This document shows positions 54,287 to 63,903 of a DNA stretch of 64,000 nucleotides, piece by piece (position 1 is the first letter of the stretch; the number at the start of each line of letters is the position of its first letter). Below the pieces are notes generated by a model. The model was not told the origin of the DNA, did not search any database, and saw only the letters and a program-made list of their open reading frames with translations. Both the position numbers and the translations under genes were made by a program. Source of the stretch: Vulpes vulpes (Eukaryota > Chordata > Mammalia > Carnivora > Canidae); the NCBI RefSeq assembly GCF_048418805.1, contig NC_132788.1:103073694-103137693 (forward strand), in the 5' to 3' direction.

Positions 54287-54395
54287 GATGGGCACTGAGG
54301 GGGGCACTTGGGATGAGCACTGGGTGTTATGCTATATGTTGGCAAATTGAACTCCAACAAAAAAATTAAATTAACATGTAGCTTAAAAAAAAAAA
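54287..54395 (+). mobile_element. Short canine L1 3' end inside the DPPA4 retrocopy
   Basis: GATGGGCACTGAGGGGGGCAC, GGTGTTATGCTATATGTTGG, then an A-rich tail, 19 extra bases and a second A tail. AAAGTGGG flanks it as a TSD (TTTT/AAAG site). Confidence 0.9.
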
Positions 54396-54552
54396 AAAGT
54401 GGGAACCTGAGCCTCTGCTGGCAGAGGGGTGGAGGGTGGAGGTGGAGTAGAAAGCACACGTGTGCTTCCACGATGGATTTCTCTGCAATTCTAACTCCTC
54501 CAGAGACTGCCACCCTCTCAGGTTCATGACTTTAGATTGTTGAGTATTTTAT

Positions 54553-54724
54553 TTTATTTTTTAAGATTTATTTATTTATTTATTCATGAGAGAGAGAGGG
54601 AGAGAGAGAGAGAGAGAGAGGCAGAGACACAGTCAGAGAGACAAGCAGGCTCCACGCCGGGAACCCAGGATCGGGCCCTGGGCCAAATGCAGGCTCCAAA
54701 CCGCTGAGCCACCCAGGGATCCCC
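54553..54724 (-). mobile_element. SINEC inside the DPPA4 retrocopy
   Basis: TTGAGTATTTTA / CTAAGTATTTTA flanks. Long GA tract, head GAGCCACCCAGGGATCCCC. Confidence 0.92.
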
Positions 54725-54966
54725 TAGGCTAAGTATTTTAAACCAAAGGGAAAACTGTTATTCTTTCCCACTCCCAAAAACATACTCTTAATATACATTT
54801 TTTGGTGTTTTCTTAATAACCTGAGACCTCTATGGTGTGTCTCTGGGATAATAATATAGAACACTTTGCGGGTATTATTTCCACTTGTAGCTATCATGTG
54901 TGTTTCTACTGCTTAAAAATATTTAAGGGTACTTCTGAATCATAAATTCATGATGTATTGGATTTT

Positions 54967-55159
54967 ATTTTTTTTAAGTTTTTTTTTTTTAGATTTTATT
55001 TATTTATTCATAGAGATGCAGAGAGAGAGAGGCAGAGACACAGGCAGAGGGAGAAGCAGGCTCCATGCCGAGAGCCTGATGTGGGACTCGATCCAGGGTC
55101 TCCAGGATCACACCCTGGGCTGCAAGCGGCGCTAAACCGCTGTGCCACCGGGGCTGCCC
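54967..55159 (-). mobile_element. SINEC inside the DPPA4 retrocopy
   Basis: ATGTATTGGATTTTA / ATGTGTTGGATTTTA flanks. Head GCCACCGGGGCTGCCCC. Confidence 0.94.
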
Positions 55160-55391
55160 CATGTGTTGGATTTTAAATTGTATATAAAATCATCTGTTGT
55201 ATATAGGAGACCATATGCATTGTGGGCAAATCCTTAATATTCTTAACTCAGGATTAAACCAAAAATCATGATTTTCTTTGGTATGATTCTTTTTTTAAAA
55301 CCACTTGAATGAAGTATGATAACATTAAAAGAAAAAAAGCTATACATTTAATGTAAAAAAAAGAAAAAGAAAAAAAAAGAATCAGATGCTT

Positions 55392-55417
55392 ACGTGACTG
55401 AGCCACCCTGGTGCCCT
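55392..55417 (-). mobile_element. Older CAN-type SINE, right part (split)
   Basis: GACTGAGCCACCCTGGTGCCC, the tRNA-like head that completes the SINE at 52885-52981. Confidence 0.75.
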
Positions 55418-55420
55418 TGG

Positions 55421-55463
55421 TTTATTTTTATTTTTATTTTTATTTATTTTTATTTTTATTTTG
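55421..55463. repeat. (TTTTA)n repeat
   Basis: About seven ATTTT units. Confidence 0.9.
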
Positions 55464-55497
55464 CCCTTGTTTTATTCATTTAAAAACATATGGTATG

Positions 55498-55622
55498 GGC
55501 AGCCCGGGTGGCTCAGAGGTTTAGCGTTGCCTTCGGCTCAGGGCGTGATCCTGAAGTCCCAGGATCAAGTCCCACATCGGGCTCCCTGCTTGGAGCCTGC
55601 TTCTCCCTCTGCCTGTCTCTGC

Positions 55623-55659
<37 letters not shown>

Positions 55660-55706
55660 TGTGTGTCTCATGGATAAATAAATAAAATCTTTTAAAAAAA
55701 TAAAAA
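55498..55706 (+). mobile_element. SINEC insertion
   Basis: GGGCAGCCCGGGTGGCTCAG head, CT tract then (GT)n (55642-55666), tail AATAAATAAAATC. Confidence 0.94.
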
Positions 55707-55709
55707 ATC

Positions 55710-56890
55710 AAAACATGATAGAACTTCAGTTTTTATGGTAAATCATGGAATATCAATTTAATTTTCTACAATCAATTGGAGTGTTTCCTTTGTCATTTAA
55801 ATATTTTTTTCACATCCAAAATGAAAAAAAAAAAGCCACTTATGGTATTACCCTCCCTCTAAAGATAGCACTCTTGATAGGGGAAGAAGTCACTTTTCTT
55901 ACCCCTAAGTCCCAGTACAAGTAGACTCCTCCCCACCACTCCACCAAATCTCTCTTTTTATTATTTTTCATGTCAATAAATCCCAAGGACACTGTTCAGC
56001 CTCTCTGACTTGACCTAGAATCATCATTTTACATGGTTGACCCTCCCTTTCTTGAAACGGGTCTTTGTTTATCTACACAGCATGTCCAACACCATGTAGC
56101 CTATGCAGTAACAATATGGTCACAAGGGATTCACTGAGACAAATGCATCTTTCTTTCCTCTGGGTTACTTTGAGACCCTAAACACTGTGGCTACAGGCAG
56201 CTGGGTCTTTGCAGCAGGGACACATTCCTGAGGGGAAGCCTCTTTCCCTCAAAGCCAAATCCATAGTGATGAAGGAAGAGGCCCCTGGGGGCGGAGCAAC
56301 CCATCTGGATCCAAAGCTGCCTTGGTGGAAACCGAATTAGCACACAAGGTTCCGTTCTGCCATTTTCTCTTTACGCCAAGGGAGCTGAATGACTTGAAGA
56401 ATGGAACATCAGGAGAACAATTTCTTTAATGAGGAGCAATGAGAAATCATCTCCCCTCATCTCCCCTCATCTCAAGCCCCCAGGGACTTGAGAAACCATA
56501 AATAATTCCCTACCATCCTCACCTATAGTTCAGTGACATCTGACCAGGAGGAGACCACACCTGTGCCTCTCACAGACATGACTTGGTGACAGGTTCTGTC
56601 TCCCTGCCATTCTCTGGTAGAGTCTGTCCTAAGCGTCCAACAGAAGAGAAGGAGGTTGCACAACGTTTCTTTATGCAATGCCAGCCAACTACGTCCCACT
56701 GTCCTAGTGAGTACTGGGTATGAAAAGCAGGATTAAAAATGGGGTAGAGGAAGGAGGTAATAGGGCTAATTATGACTTATGCCCCCCTCCCTTTTTTTCA
56801 CTTCTGGGATGTATTTCCCTGGTTATTTATGTCTTTCTGGATTCCATTGCTACTGCTTTCTGTCACCCTCAGCTCCAATGAGCCCTCATT
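55710..56890. other. Intergenic, no gene seen
   Basis: Repeat-poor and moderately GC-rich around 56100-56700. No ORF with a recognisable domain. CATCTCCCCT is repeated three times near 56447-56475. Confidence 0.4.
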
Positions 56891-56906
56891 AGAAACTAGT
56901 GACTAG

Positions 56907-57115
56907 GGATCCCTGGGTGGCACAGTGGTTTGGCGCCTGCCTTTGGCCCAGGGTGCGATCCTGGAGACCCAGGATCGAATCCCACATCGGGCTCCGGGTG
57001 CATGGAGCCTGCTTCTCCCTCTGCCTGTGTCTCTGCCCCTCTCTCTCTCTCACACTGTGTGCCTATCATAAATAAATAAAATTAAATAAAAATTATTAAA
57101 AAAAAAAAGAAAGAA
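56907..57115 (+). mobile_element. Very young SINEC insertion, perfect 16-bp TSD
   Basis: AGAAACTAGTGACTAG at 56891-56906 and 57116-57131. Head GGATCCCTGGGTGGCACAG close to consensus. Confidence 0.97.
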
Positions 57116-57235
57116 AGAAACTAGTGACTAGTGACTTTCTCATTGTCACTGGCACTGGCACTCCTTCAAGTGGACTCTTAGGAGTTTCTAACCCACCTGC
57201 CCACACCTTCCTTATGCTTCTCTAGTGAAGTCGTT

Positions 57236-57378
57236 TTCGCAGTGGGGTTCCTGAGCAGCTGCAGCAGGTCTCCTGGGAGCTTGTTAGAAATGAATATTCT
57301 CGGGCCCTGCCCTAGACAGAAACTCTGAGGAGACCCAGAAATCTGTTTCAGCAAGTCCTCCAGGTGATCCTAATGCAG
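57236..57378. mobile_element. MER5A-like hAT relic
   Basis: GCAGTGGGGTTCCTGAGC, GGGAGCTTGTTAGAAATG, ATTCTCGGGCCCTGCCC, CAGCAAGTCCTCCAGGTGATCC. Confidence 0.75.
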
Positions 57379-57799
57379 GCAAAAATGATTGGATTCTCCA
57401 ATGATTGGAGAATCTCTGCTCCAGCAGGATATCTGTTTCTCCACCCTACCACCATCATGACTTGGTTTCTACCAGGTTGTATACACCCTGTGATTCATGA
57501 AATATGTACTGCATGCCCACTCGGTGCCAGGTGTTCTCTATATCGTCATTGCAGTTTGAATGGAACTTTCTCTCTTATCTTTCCTAATGATTGTTTACAG
57601 ATACGTCAGAAGCTAATGACACCGATTCATTCTCGTTGTGTTGAAGTTGACTTTCTTTAGTGTTCTAGCAGGTAATCACCTCGGCAGCTAATAGCGACCA
57701 GGTTTGCTTTTGATTTCTTACTATTATATCTCATTTCACTTTTCTGTCTTATGGCATTTCTTTTGATTTGTTGGAAACAGTCTTAAATAATTATAACAG

Positions 57800-57998
57800 G
57801 GCAGCCCGGGTGGCTCCGCAGTTTAGCGCCGCCTTCAGCCCAGGGCGTGATCCCGGAGTCCTGGGATCAAGTCCTGCGTCTGGCTCCCTGCATGGAGCCT
57901 GCTTCTCCCTCTGCCTGTGTCTCTGCCTCTCTTTCTCTCTCTGTGTGTGTGTATCTCATGAATAAATACATAAAAATCTTTTTTAAAGTTTTTTAAAT
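57800..57998 (+). mobile_element. SINEC insertion, perfect 15-bp TSD
   Basis: AAATAATTATAACAG at 57785-57799 and 57999-58013. Head GGCAGCCCGGGTGGCTCCGC. Confidence 0.97.
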
Positions 57999-58013
57999 AA
58001 ATAATTATAACAG

Positions 58014-59400
58014 CAGGCATCATTTCCCCTTTCTGCTTTTTGTTTCCTTGTTTTGTTTTTTAGGATAATGGATCTTGGATTAACACTGACTTTAACATAG
58101 CTATTCTTTATCACCTTTTGGCAGTATCCTTTGGTTCCATATGACTAAAATTTTACTCTGTTGCCTTCCCATCAGGACCTGTTAGACTTTATTAAATGTA
58201 TTTTTATTTGCTTTGAAGCTGTATTATTTTCTGCATTGACTGATTCTGCTTCATTTTACTCCTTTTTCAGTTTGTTGCTTCTATAGTCAATGTGAGGTTA
58301 ACCTGTAGATTTATTTTGTAATACATGCGATCAGTTTTTTTGCATTTTTGGTTTCAGTCTTTTTTCCACTTTCCATGCTTTTCCAGTGCAAAGCACTGGG
58401 GATATGAGGAAAACTAAATTTTACTTTAAACGTGTGATCTGAACTTGTGTGGCTGATAATTCAGTGCTGAGAGGGACATATGTTAATTAAATATTTCCAT
58501 AAGTAAATGTGAATATATAGCTATGATATCCTATATATCATAAAATTCAGGAGACTATGAAGGTATGGGTCAAGGGTCTACACTTGCAGGGTAGGGAGGG
58601 TTCAGGAAAGTCTCCTCTGAGGAAATGATGTTTCATCTGAGAAAGAAGGACAGAAATGATCTCAGGAAGACAAAGACATGGAAGGGCCCCAGCAGGGAGG
58701 GCAGTACTTGCACAGGCATAGCTGGGGGAAGATTAAAGCATTTTTAGAATTCCTCAGAAAGCAAAATGTTGGTGCTTCTAGAGTGAACGGTTGGTGCAGT
58801 GCTTAGTAAGACTGGGAATCAGAAGGAACTGGCATATGCAGGCAAGCATCAGAAGGCTGTGAAAAGAAATATATCAGACCAATCTCCCTTATGGACACTG
58901 TGGCAGAGATCCTCAGATGAAAGCTCCTTGCAGAGATTTGTGTTTGCTTCTGACTGAGACCTAGAATACAATTCATCCAAGAATACAATTCATCCAGGAC
59001 CACTTTAGACTAATTTCCCTTGCTGAGGTTTCTAGGGGAGTGTGGATGTGGGCTCCAAATCTGTGAGTGGTCACTACACCTGCAGTGTTCTTAGAGGTTT
59101 GACTCCTTCCTGACAACATCTCATGGATGGATTTTCTTCTTCTTTTTCTTCCCCCTGGGTATTGTGTGAAAATGCTACTTTTTAACTTTTAATTTTGACT
59201 TCATTTCAGATTTACAGAAAAGTTGAAAGAATAATATAAAAGCTCCTAGGTATATCTCAGATCCCCCGGATGTTAAACTTTACCATCTTTACTTTTTTCT
59301 TCATCCACTTTTCTCTCTTCCTTTTCTTTCTGTGTGTTTTCAGAACCATTTGCAAGTAAGTTGCACTGCAAATATGGTACCTCTTTACCTCTAACTCTTT
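58014..59400. other. Intergenic, ancient repeat remnants, no gene
   Basis: Old repeat-like text near 58560-58740 (GTTCAGGAAAGTCTCCTCTGAGG) and L1-like text near 59170-59400. A 17-bp exact tandem duplication (AGAATACAATTCATCCA) lies at 58963-58996. Confidence 0.4.
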
Positions 59401-59429
59401 GGTATTCCCTAAAAACAAGGACATTTTGA

Positions 59430-59603
59430 GATGCCTGGGTGGCTCAGCAGTTGAGCGTCTGCCTTCAGCTCAGGGTGTGATACTGGGGTCCAGGATCAAG
59501 TCCCAAACTGGGCTTCTTGCAGGGAGCCTGCTTTTCCCTCTGCCTACATCTCTGCCTCTGTGTGTGTCTCTCATGAATAAATAAATAAAATCTTTAAAAA
59601 AAA
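59430..59603 (+). mobile_element. SINEC insertion with TSD
   Basis: ACAAGGACATTTT / CCAAGGACATTTT flanks. Head GATGCCTGGGTGGCTCAGC. Confidence 0.93.
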
Positions 59604-59781
59604 ACCAAGGACATTTTCCTCACATAACTACAGTATAATGATCAAAATCAAGATAGTAACATTAATATAATGCTACTATCAAATTTATAGAACTCATTTA
59701 TATTTTGACAATTGTCCTAATAATGTTATGTATAGCAAAAGAAGATCCAGGATTAGGCATTTCATGTTGACATGTCTCTTT

Positions 59782-59956
59782 TTTTAATATTTTTATTTAG
59801 TTATTCATGAGAGACACAGAGAGAGGCAGAGACACAGGCAGAGGGAGAATCAGGCTCCATGCAAGGAGCCTGATGTGGGATTCAATCCCGGGACTCCAGG
59901 ATCATGCCCTGGGCCAAAGGCAGGTGCTAAACCGATGAGCCACCTATGGATCCCCT
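59782..59956 (-). mobile_element. SINEC insertion, 16-bp TSD
   Basis: TGTTGACATGTCTCTT at 59766-59781 and 59957-59972. Head GAGCCACCTATGGATCCCC. Confidence 0.95.
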
Positions 59957-60266
59957 TGTTGACATGTCTCTTAAGCTTCCTTTAATCTGGAACAGTTCCT
60001 AGACTCTTTGTATTTGATGACATTGGCATTTTTGAAGGACATGGATCAGAAATTGTGTATAATGTTCTGCAATTTGAGTTTGTCTGATGTTCCCTAGTCT
60101 CCAAATTGAAGTCCTGCATCTTTAGCAGGAGTCTCACAGAAGTAACTTTGGGTCCTTTCCAGTGCCTCCTATTAGGAGGTACGTGATTTTGATGTGTCCC
60201 ATTTTGAAGCTCCATGACCATCCAATAGGACTGTTATAAAATGGATGCTTAGGATAGGTGATTAGG

Positions 60267-60490
60267 GAAAAAACAGAGGGGGACACAAACCATAAGAGAC
60301 TCCTAACTCTAAGAAACAAACTGAGGGTTTCTGGAGGGGAGGTAGGTGTGGGTGTGGGGTAACTGAGTGATGGGCATTAAGGAGGGCATGTGATGTGATG
60401 AGCACTGGGTGTTACTTGCAAGTGATGATTCTACCCCTTAATGAGTAATATAGTATATGTTAACTAAATTAAATTAAAAAAATTTTTTAA
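60267..60490 (+). mobile_element. L1 3' UTR fragment with TSD
   Basis: GAGACTCCTAACTCTAAGAAAC, GGGGTAACTGAGTGATGGGC, TATGTTAACTAAATTAAATT. Flanked by ATAGGTGATTAGG. A somewhat older subfamily than the copies at 10227 and 49805. Confidence 0.9.
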
Positions 60491-60559
60491 AGATAGGTGA
60501 TTAGGAATTCTAGATTCCATTCTGTAGGATTGCATTTTACTTGTTATAAAATGGATTCT

Positions 60560-60940
60560 GTTTTTGTTTGTTTGTTTTTATTTAAATTCCAGCTAGTTGA
60601 CATACAGTTAAGAATCAGTTTTTTGGTTTTCCTCTCTCTTTTTAAAAAATATTATTGATTTTTTTCAAGAGAGAGAGAACATGTTAAGGGGAGGGGCAGA
60701 GAAAGAAGGAGAAGCAGATTTCCCACTGAGCAGGGAGTCCTGCTTGATCCTAGGACTCTGGGACCATGACCTGATCTAAAGGTAAATTCCTATCCCATTG
60801 AGCCATCCAGACACCCCAGTTTTCCTTTCTTTTTCTGCTATCATCATTTGTTTTGTTTCTTAAATTCCACAGATGAGTGAAATCATATGGTATTTGTCCT
60901 TCTCTGACTGGCTTATTTTCTTAAGATGGGTGGTTGGTAT
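60560..60940 (-). mobile_element. Ancient L1 relic interrupted by an older SINE
   Basis: AATTCCAGCTAGTTGACATACAG and GAGTGAAATCATATGGTATTTGTCC are L1 text. The older reversed SINE lies at 60636-60818 (CCCACTGAGCAGGGAGTCC, GAGCCATCCAGACACCCC). Confidence 0.7.
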
Positions 60941-61077
60941 AAGACTCCATTTTTTCTGGTCTCACTTTTAAGACCCAACACTTACTCAAAATGACTGACC
61001 TCATAAATAACTTGAGCAAAAGGCCAACATTTTTGTTAATGGAGGGTGCCACTTTGCTGCTACTTCATGTTACTCTT

Positions 61078-61093
61078 GTCTCTTCCTTTATAG
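61078..61093 (+). other. Predicted 3' splice acceptor of the OR7D2-like gene
   Basis: GTCTCTTCCTTTATAG ends at 61093, 13 bases before the ATG. The same spacing as in the OR7G-like gene. Confidence 0.6.
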
Positions 61094-61106
61094 ATATATC
61101 GGGTAC

Positions 61107-62045
61107 ATGGAAGCAGGAAATCTAACAGGAATTTTAGAGTTCATCCTCCTTGGGTTCTCTGAGGATCCAGAACTACAGCCCTTCATATTTGGGCTATTCC
61201 TGTGTATGTTCCTGGTCACTGTGCTTGGGAACCTGCTCATCATCCTGGCCATCTGCTCTGACCCCCACCTCCATACCCCCATGTACTTCTTCCTCTCCAA
61301 TCTGTCGTTGGTTGACATCTGTTTCAGCACCACCATAGTGCCCAAGATGCTGGTGAACATCCACACAGAGAACAAAGCCATCTCCTACATGGACTGCCTC
61401 ACGCAGGTATATTTTTCCATGTTTTTTCCCATCCTAGACACGCTACTCCTTACTGTAATGGCCTATGACCGGTTTGTGGCCATCTGCCACCCCCTGCACT
61501 ACACAGTCATCATGAGCCCACGCCTCTGTGGCCTGTTGGTTTTTGCTACCTGGTTTGTTGGTATCATGACATCCCTTCTTCATATCTCTCTGATGAGGCA
61601 CCTGAGCTTCTGCAGAGACCTTGAAATTCCACATTTCTTCTGTGAACTGACACAGATTCTCAAGTTGGCCTGCTCTGATACCTTTCTGAACAGCACATTG
61701 ATATACTTTATGACTGGTGTGCTGGGTGTTTTTCCCCTTGTTGGTATCCTTTTCTCCTACTCACAGATTGCTTCATCTATAAGGAAGATGTCTTCATCTG
61801 GGGGAAAGCAAAAAGCATTTTCCACCTGTGGGTCTCACCTCTCAGTTGTTTCTTTATTTTATGGGACAGGTGTTGGGGTCTACTTCACTTCTGCAGTAAG
61901 TCACTCCCCCCAGAAAGTCTCAGTGGCTTCAGTGATGTACACTGTGGTCACCCCCATGCTGAACCCCTTCATCTACAGCCTGAGGAACAAGGATGTGAAG
62001 GGGGCACTGGGAAGCCTTCTCAGTAGAGTGACCTCTTGTCTGTGA
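61107..62045 (+). CDS. OR7D2: Olfactory receptor 7D2-like
   Basis: An intact 312-residue single-exon class II olfactory receptor. Motifs: NLT glycosylation site at residue 5, LGNLLIIL in TM1, LHTPMYFF in TM2, MAYDRFVAICHPLHYTVIM after TM3, FCELTQILKLACSD in the extracellular loop 2/TM5 region, SYSQI in TM5, KAFSTCGSHL in TM6 and NPFIYSLRN in TM7. The segments NKAISYMDCLTQVYFSM, FFPILDTLLL, LIYFMTGVLGVFPL and SSIRKMSSSGGKQKA, and the end GALGSLLSR, agree closely with my memory of human OR7D2. Position downstream of ZNF317 also fits. Orthology should still be confirmed by a tree, since OR7D members are similar. Confidence 0.92.
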   Translation: MEAGNLTGILEFILLGFSEDPELQPFIFGLFLCMFLVTVLGNLLIILAICSDPHLHTPMYFFLSNLSLVDICFSTTIVPKMLVNIHTENKAISYMDCLTQVYFSMFFPILDTLLLTVMAYDRFVAICHPLHYTVIMSPRLCGLLVFATWFVGIMTSLLHISLMRHLSFCRDLEIPHFFCELTQILKLACSDTFLNSTLIYFMTGVLGVFPLVGILFSYSQIASSIRKMSSSGGKQKAFSTCGSHLSVVSLFYGTGVGVYFTSAVSHSPQKVSVASVMYTVVTPMLNPFIYSLRNKDVKGALGSLLSRVTSCL

Positions 62046-62265
62046 TGGATATACTGGCCCTAGGACTAAGGAGTTTTCTGGATCCCAAGGGCAAAACTTT
62101 GATTCTAAAGTTTACTCTTGAATCTTGCAAACTCTGTTTCACCCAGTCTTGAAGGATCTATGATTACTCTCTCCTAGTTTTTACACACTTTTAAACAACT
62201 AATTTCTGCATAATTTATCTGATGATCTTTCTGCCCTATCTGTTGTCCAAAAAAGTATGTCCTCA
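62046..62265 (+). other. 3' flank of the OR7D2-like gene
   Basis: AT-rich, probably 3' UTR. No canonical AATAAA is clear before the SINE. Confidence 0.35.
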
Positions 62266-62464
62266 GGATGCCTGGGTGACTCAGAGGTTGAGCACCTGCT
62301 TTCGGCTCAGAGCATGATCCCAGGCCTGGGGATCAAGTCCCACATCGGACTCCCTCTGAGGAGCCCAATCCTCCCTCTGTCCAATCCTCCCTCTGTCTAT
62401 GTCTCTGCCTCTTTTAGTGTGTCTCTCATGAATAAATAAATAATAAAATCTTTAAAAAAAAAAA
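62266..62464 (+). mobile_element. SINEC with internal duplication
   Basis: GGATGCCTGGGTGACTCAG head, CCAATCCTCCCTCTGT repeated in tandem in the middle, A tail. Flanks (T)ATGTCCTC on both sides. Confidence 0.92.
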
Positions 62465-62694
62465 AAGCTATGTCCTCCATCTTCTTTCTAACTTCCTCAG
62501 TGGTAAGTTGTAACTTGGATTTGGAGCACTTACTTTTTAGCTTTGTTATCTCAAATGTTAGAAGAGAATACTTAAAGTATTGGTTGTTCACTTTAACTTA
62601 TTTATATGTGTTCTGTTGTGAATTTTTGTTGTTCGTGTGCATGTACTACCAACAGTGTTTTGGGTTTTTTTTACTGGATAAAATATGATTAAAA

Positions 62695-62935
62695 ATACAT
62701 ATTAAAATACAGTGTTTTAGTACTTATTATATGGTAAGCCTATGCTAACTGCTCTCTACTATCTTATGTAGTCTTCCTCTATGGGAATGATTACTGTCTC
62801 CATTTTAGAAGTAAGAAAACTGAGAATCTAAGAGCTTAAAAATATTCCCCAAAGTTACAGAGCAACCAAGTAGCAAAATCAGGATTCAAATTCAGTAATC
62901 TGACCCTGAGCCCATATTCTTATAACAGGCTGCCC
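62695..62935 (+). mobile_element. MIR element
   Basis: TTATTATATGGTAAGCC, CTCCATTTTAGAAGTAAGAAAACTGAG, AAAGTTACAGAGCAACC, GGATTCAAATTC follow the MIR order. Confidence 0.85.
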
Positions 62936-62939
62936 AGCT

Positions 62940-63310
62940 GAAATCACATGGATTTCAATGTGTACATCCGAATGGTGGATTTTTTTTTGCTTGGTTAACA
63001 ATATTTCTGGATATCCTCTCCTATTGGATACCCAAAAGAATAGCATTTTCTTTCTCCCTTGAAGTTAAAGGTTGTAATAATATGTTTTGATGTGTCTAAT
63101 AAAATATGAGTAGAAGTTATGTATCCCTTCTAGACGAAAACAGTTAAAGAGTTGGTACATTATTCTTCATGTTCACTCTTCTCTTGATATGGAATGAAGG
63201 CATCACAAGATCCAAAGAGTTTAGAAAGCTAGTCAATATGTGGAGGACTCCCCTGGATAGTTGTCCGAGTTAGTAGATACTTTTCAAGAGAAAGAAATAA
63301 GATTTTGTTT
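62940..63310. other. Intergenic, no gene seen
   Basis: AT-rich. Nothing recognised. Confidence 0.35.
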
Positions 63311-63313
63311 CAT

Positions 63314-63327
63314 TAAACCAGTAACAT

Positions 63328-63384
<57 letters not shown>

Positions 63385-63403
63385 AAAATAAACCAGTAAC
63401 ATT
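63314..63403 (+). repeat. (AAAT)n tract with 15-bp TSD (tail-only insertion)
   Basis: TAAACCAGTAACATT at 63314-63328 and 63389-63403 flank 60 bases of A and AAAT repeats with no other sequence. ATT/AAAC context. This is the longest of the bodiless inserts. Confidence 0.8.
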
Positions 63404-63732
63404 TTAGTGCTTTTATACACACTGTTGCTGCTTTCAACAACATAGGCTAATCTACTCCTACTGTTACGTGTCCCAAGGCTGGAAATCCAAATTAGAGCAT
63501 TTATCTACTCTAATGACTTTTACTGTCATGCTAAGAGTAAGTCTGAGATCTCCTTTTTCATTCCTTTGTGATCCTCCCACTCTTTTTTGAAGAACTTTAA
63601 TTCAATTTCACGTTAACACTTATACACATACATATATACACATATACATTAATATATAAATCTATATGTGGCCTACATCCTTGAAAGAGGAGAATTAATT
63701 TATTATTGTGCTAGAAATGCTCTCTTTCATTT
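63404..63732. other. Intergenic, no gene seen
   Basis: AT-rich, with an imperfect (CATATA)-type stretch at 63621-63660. Nothing else recognised. Confidence 0.35.
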
Positions 63733-63903
63733 TTTAGAGAGTGTAGGGGGAGGGGCAAAGGGAGAGGGAGAGAGACAACCTCAAGCAGGTTACATACCCA
63801 GCACGAGAGCCTAATGTGGGACTCAGTCTCACAATCTCAAGATCATGACCTGAGCTGAAATCAACAGTCAGATATTTAATTGAATGAGCCACCCAGGCAC
63901 CCC
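63733..63903 (-). mobile_element. Older CAN-type SINE
   Basis: Reversed: TTAGAGAGTGTAGGGGGAGG, GATCATGACCTGAGCTGAAATC, GAGCCACCCAGGCACCCC. Confidence 0.85.

Larger units (their letters stand above)
52982..55376 (+). pseudogene. DPPA4: Processed DPPA4 pseudogene
   Basis: Intronless, tailed retrocopy of a DPPA4-type mRNA (the parent protein is a SAP-domain nuclear factor of pluripotent cells). The start region reads MEKAKGK at 53025. A SAP-like region around 53290-53420 includes FKLNTKGQKLDVYKR, and the C-terminal part includes VVHGRS-like WCMVHGRSMSADTQGWV, LFLLSAC and EDNMLCPKC, ending with TGA at 53940-53942. Broken by several frameshifts and by TGA at 53316-53318, where the family has Arg (a likely CpG decay). 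A long 3' UTR, an ATTAAA signal near 55324 and an A-rich tail follow. The TSD AAGAATCAGATGCTT is exact at 52967-52981 and 55377-55391. DPPA2 is the alternative parent. The N-terminus and the end MLCPKC...MKSLQ favour DPPA4. Confidence 0.88.

Noticed and set aside
58963..58996. 17-bp direct repeat as another tail-only insertion
   Set aside because: The two copies abut with no A-rich insert, so a simple tandem duplication is more likely.
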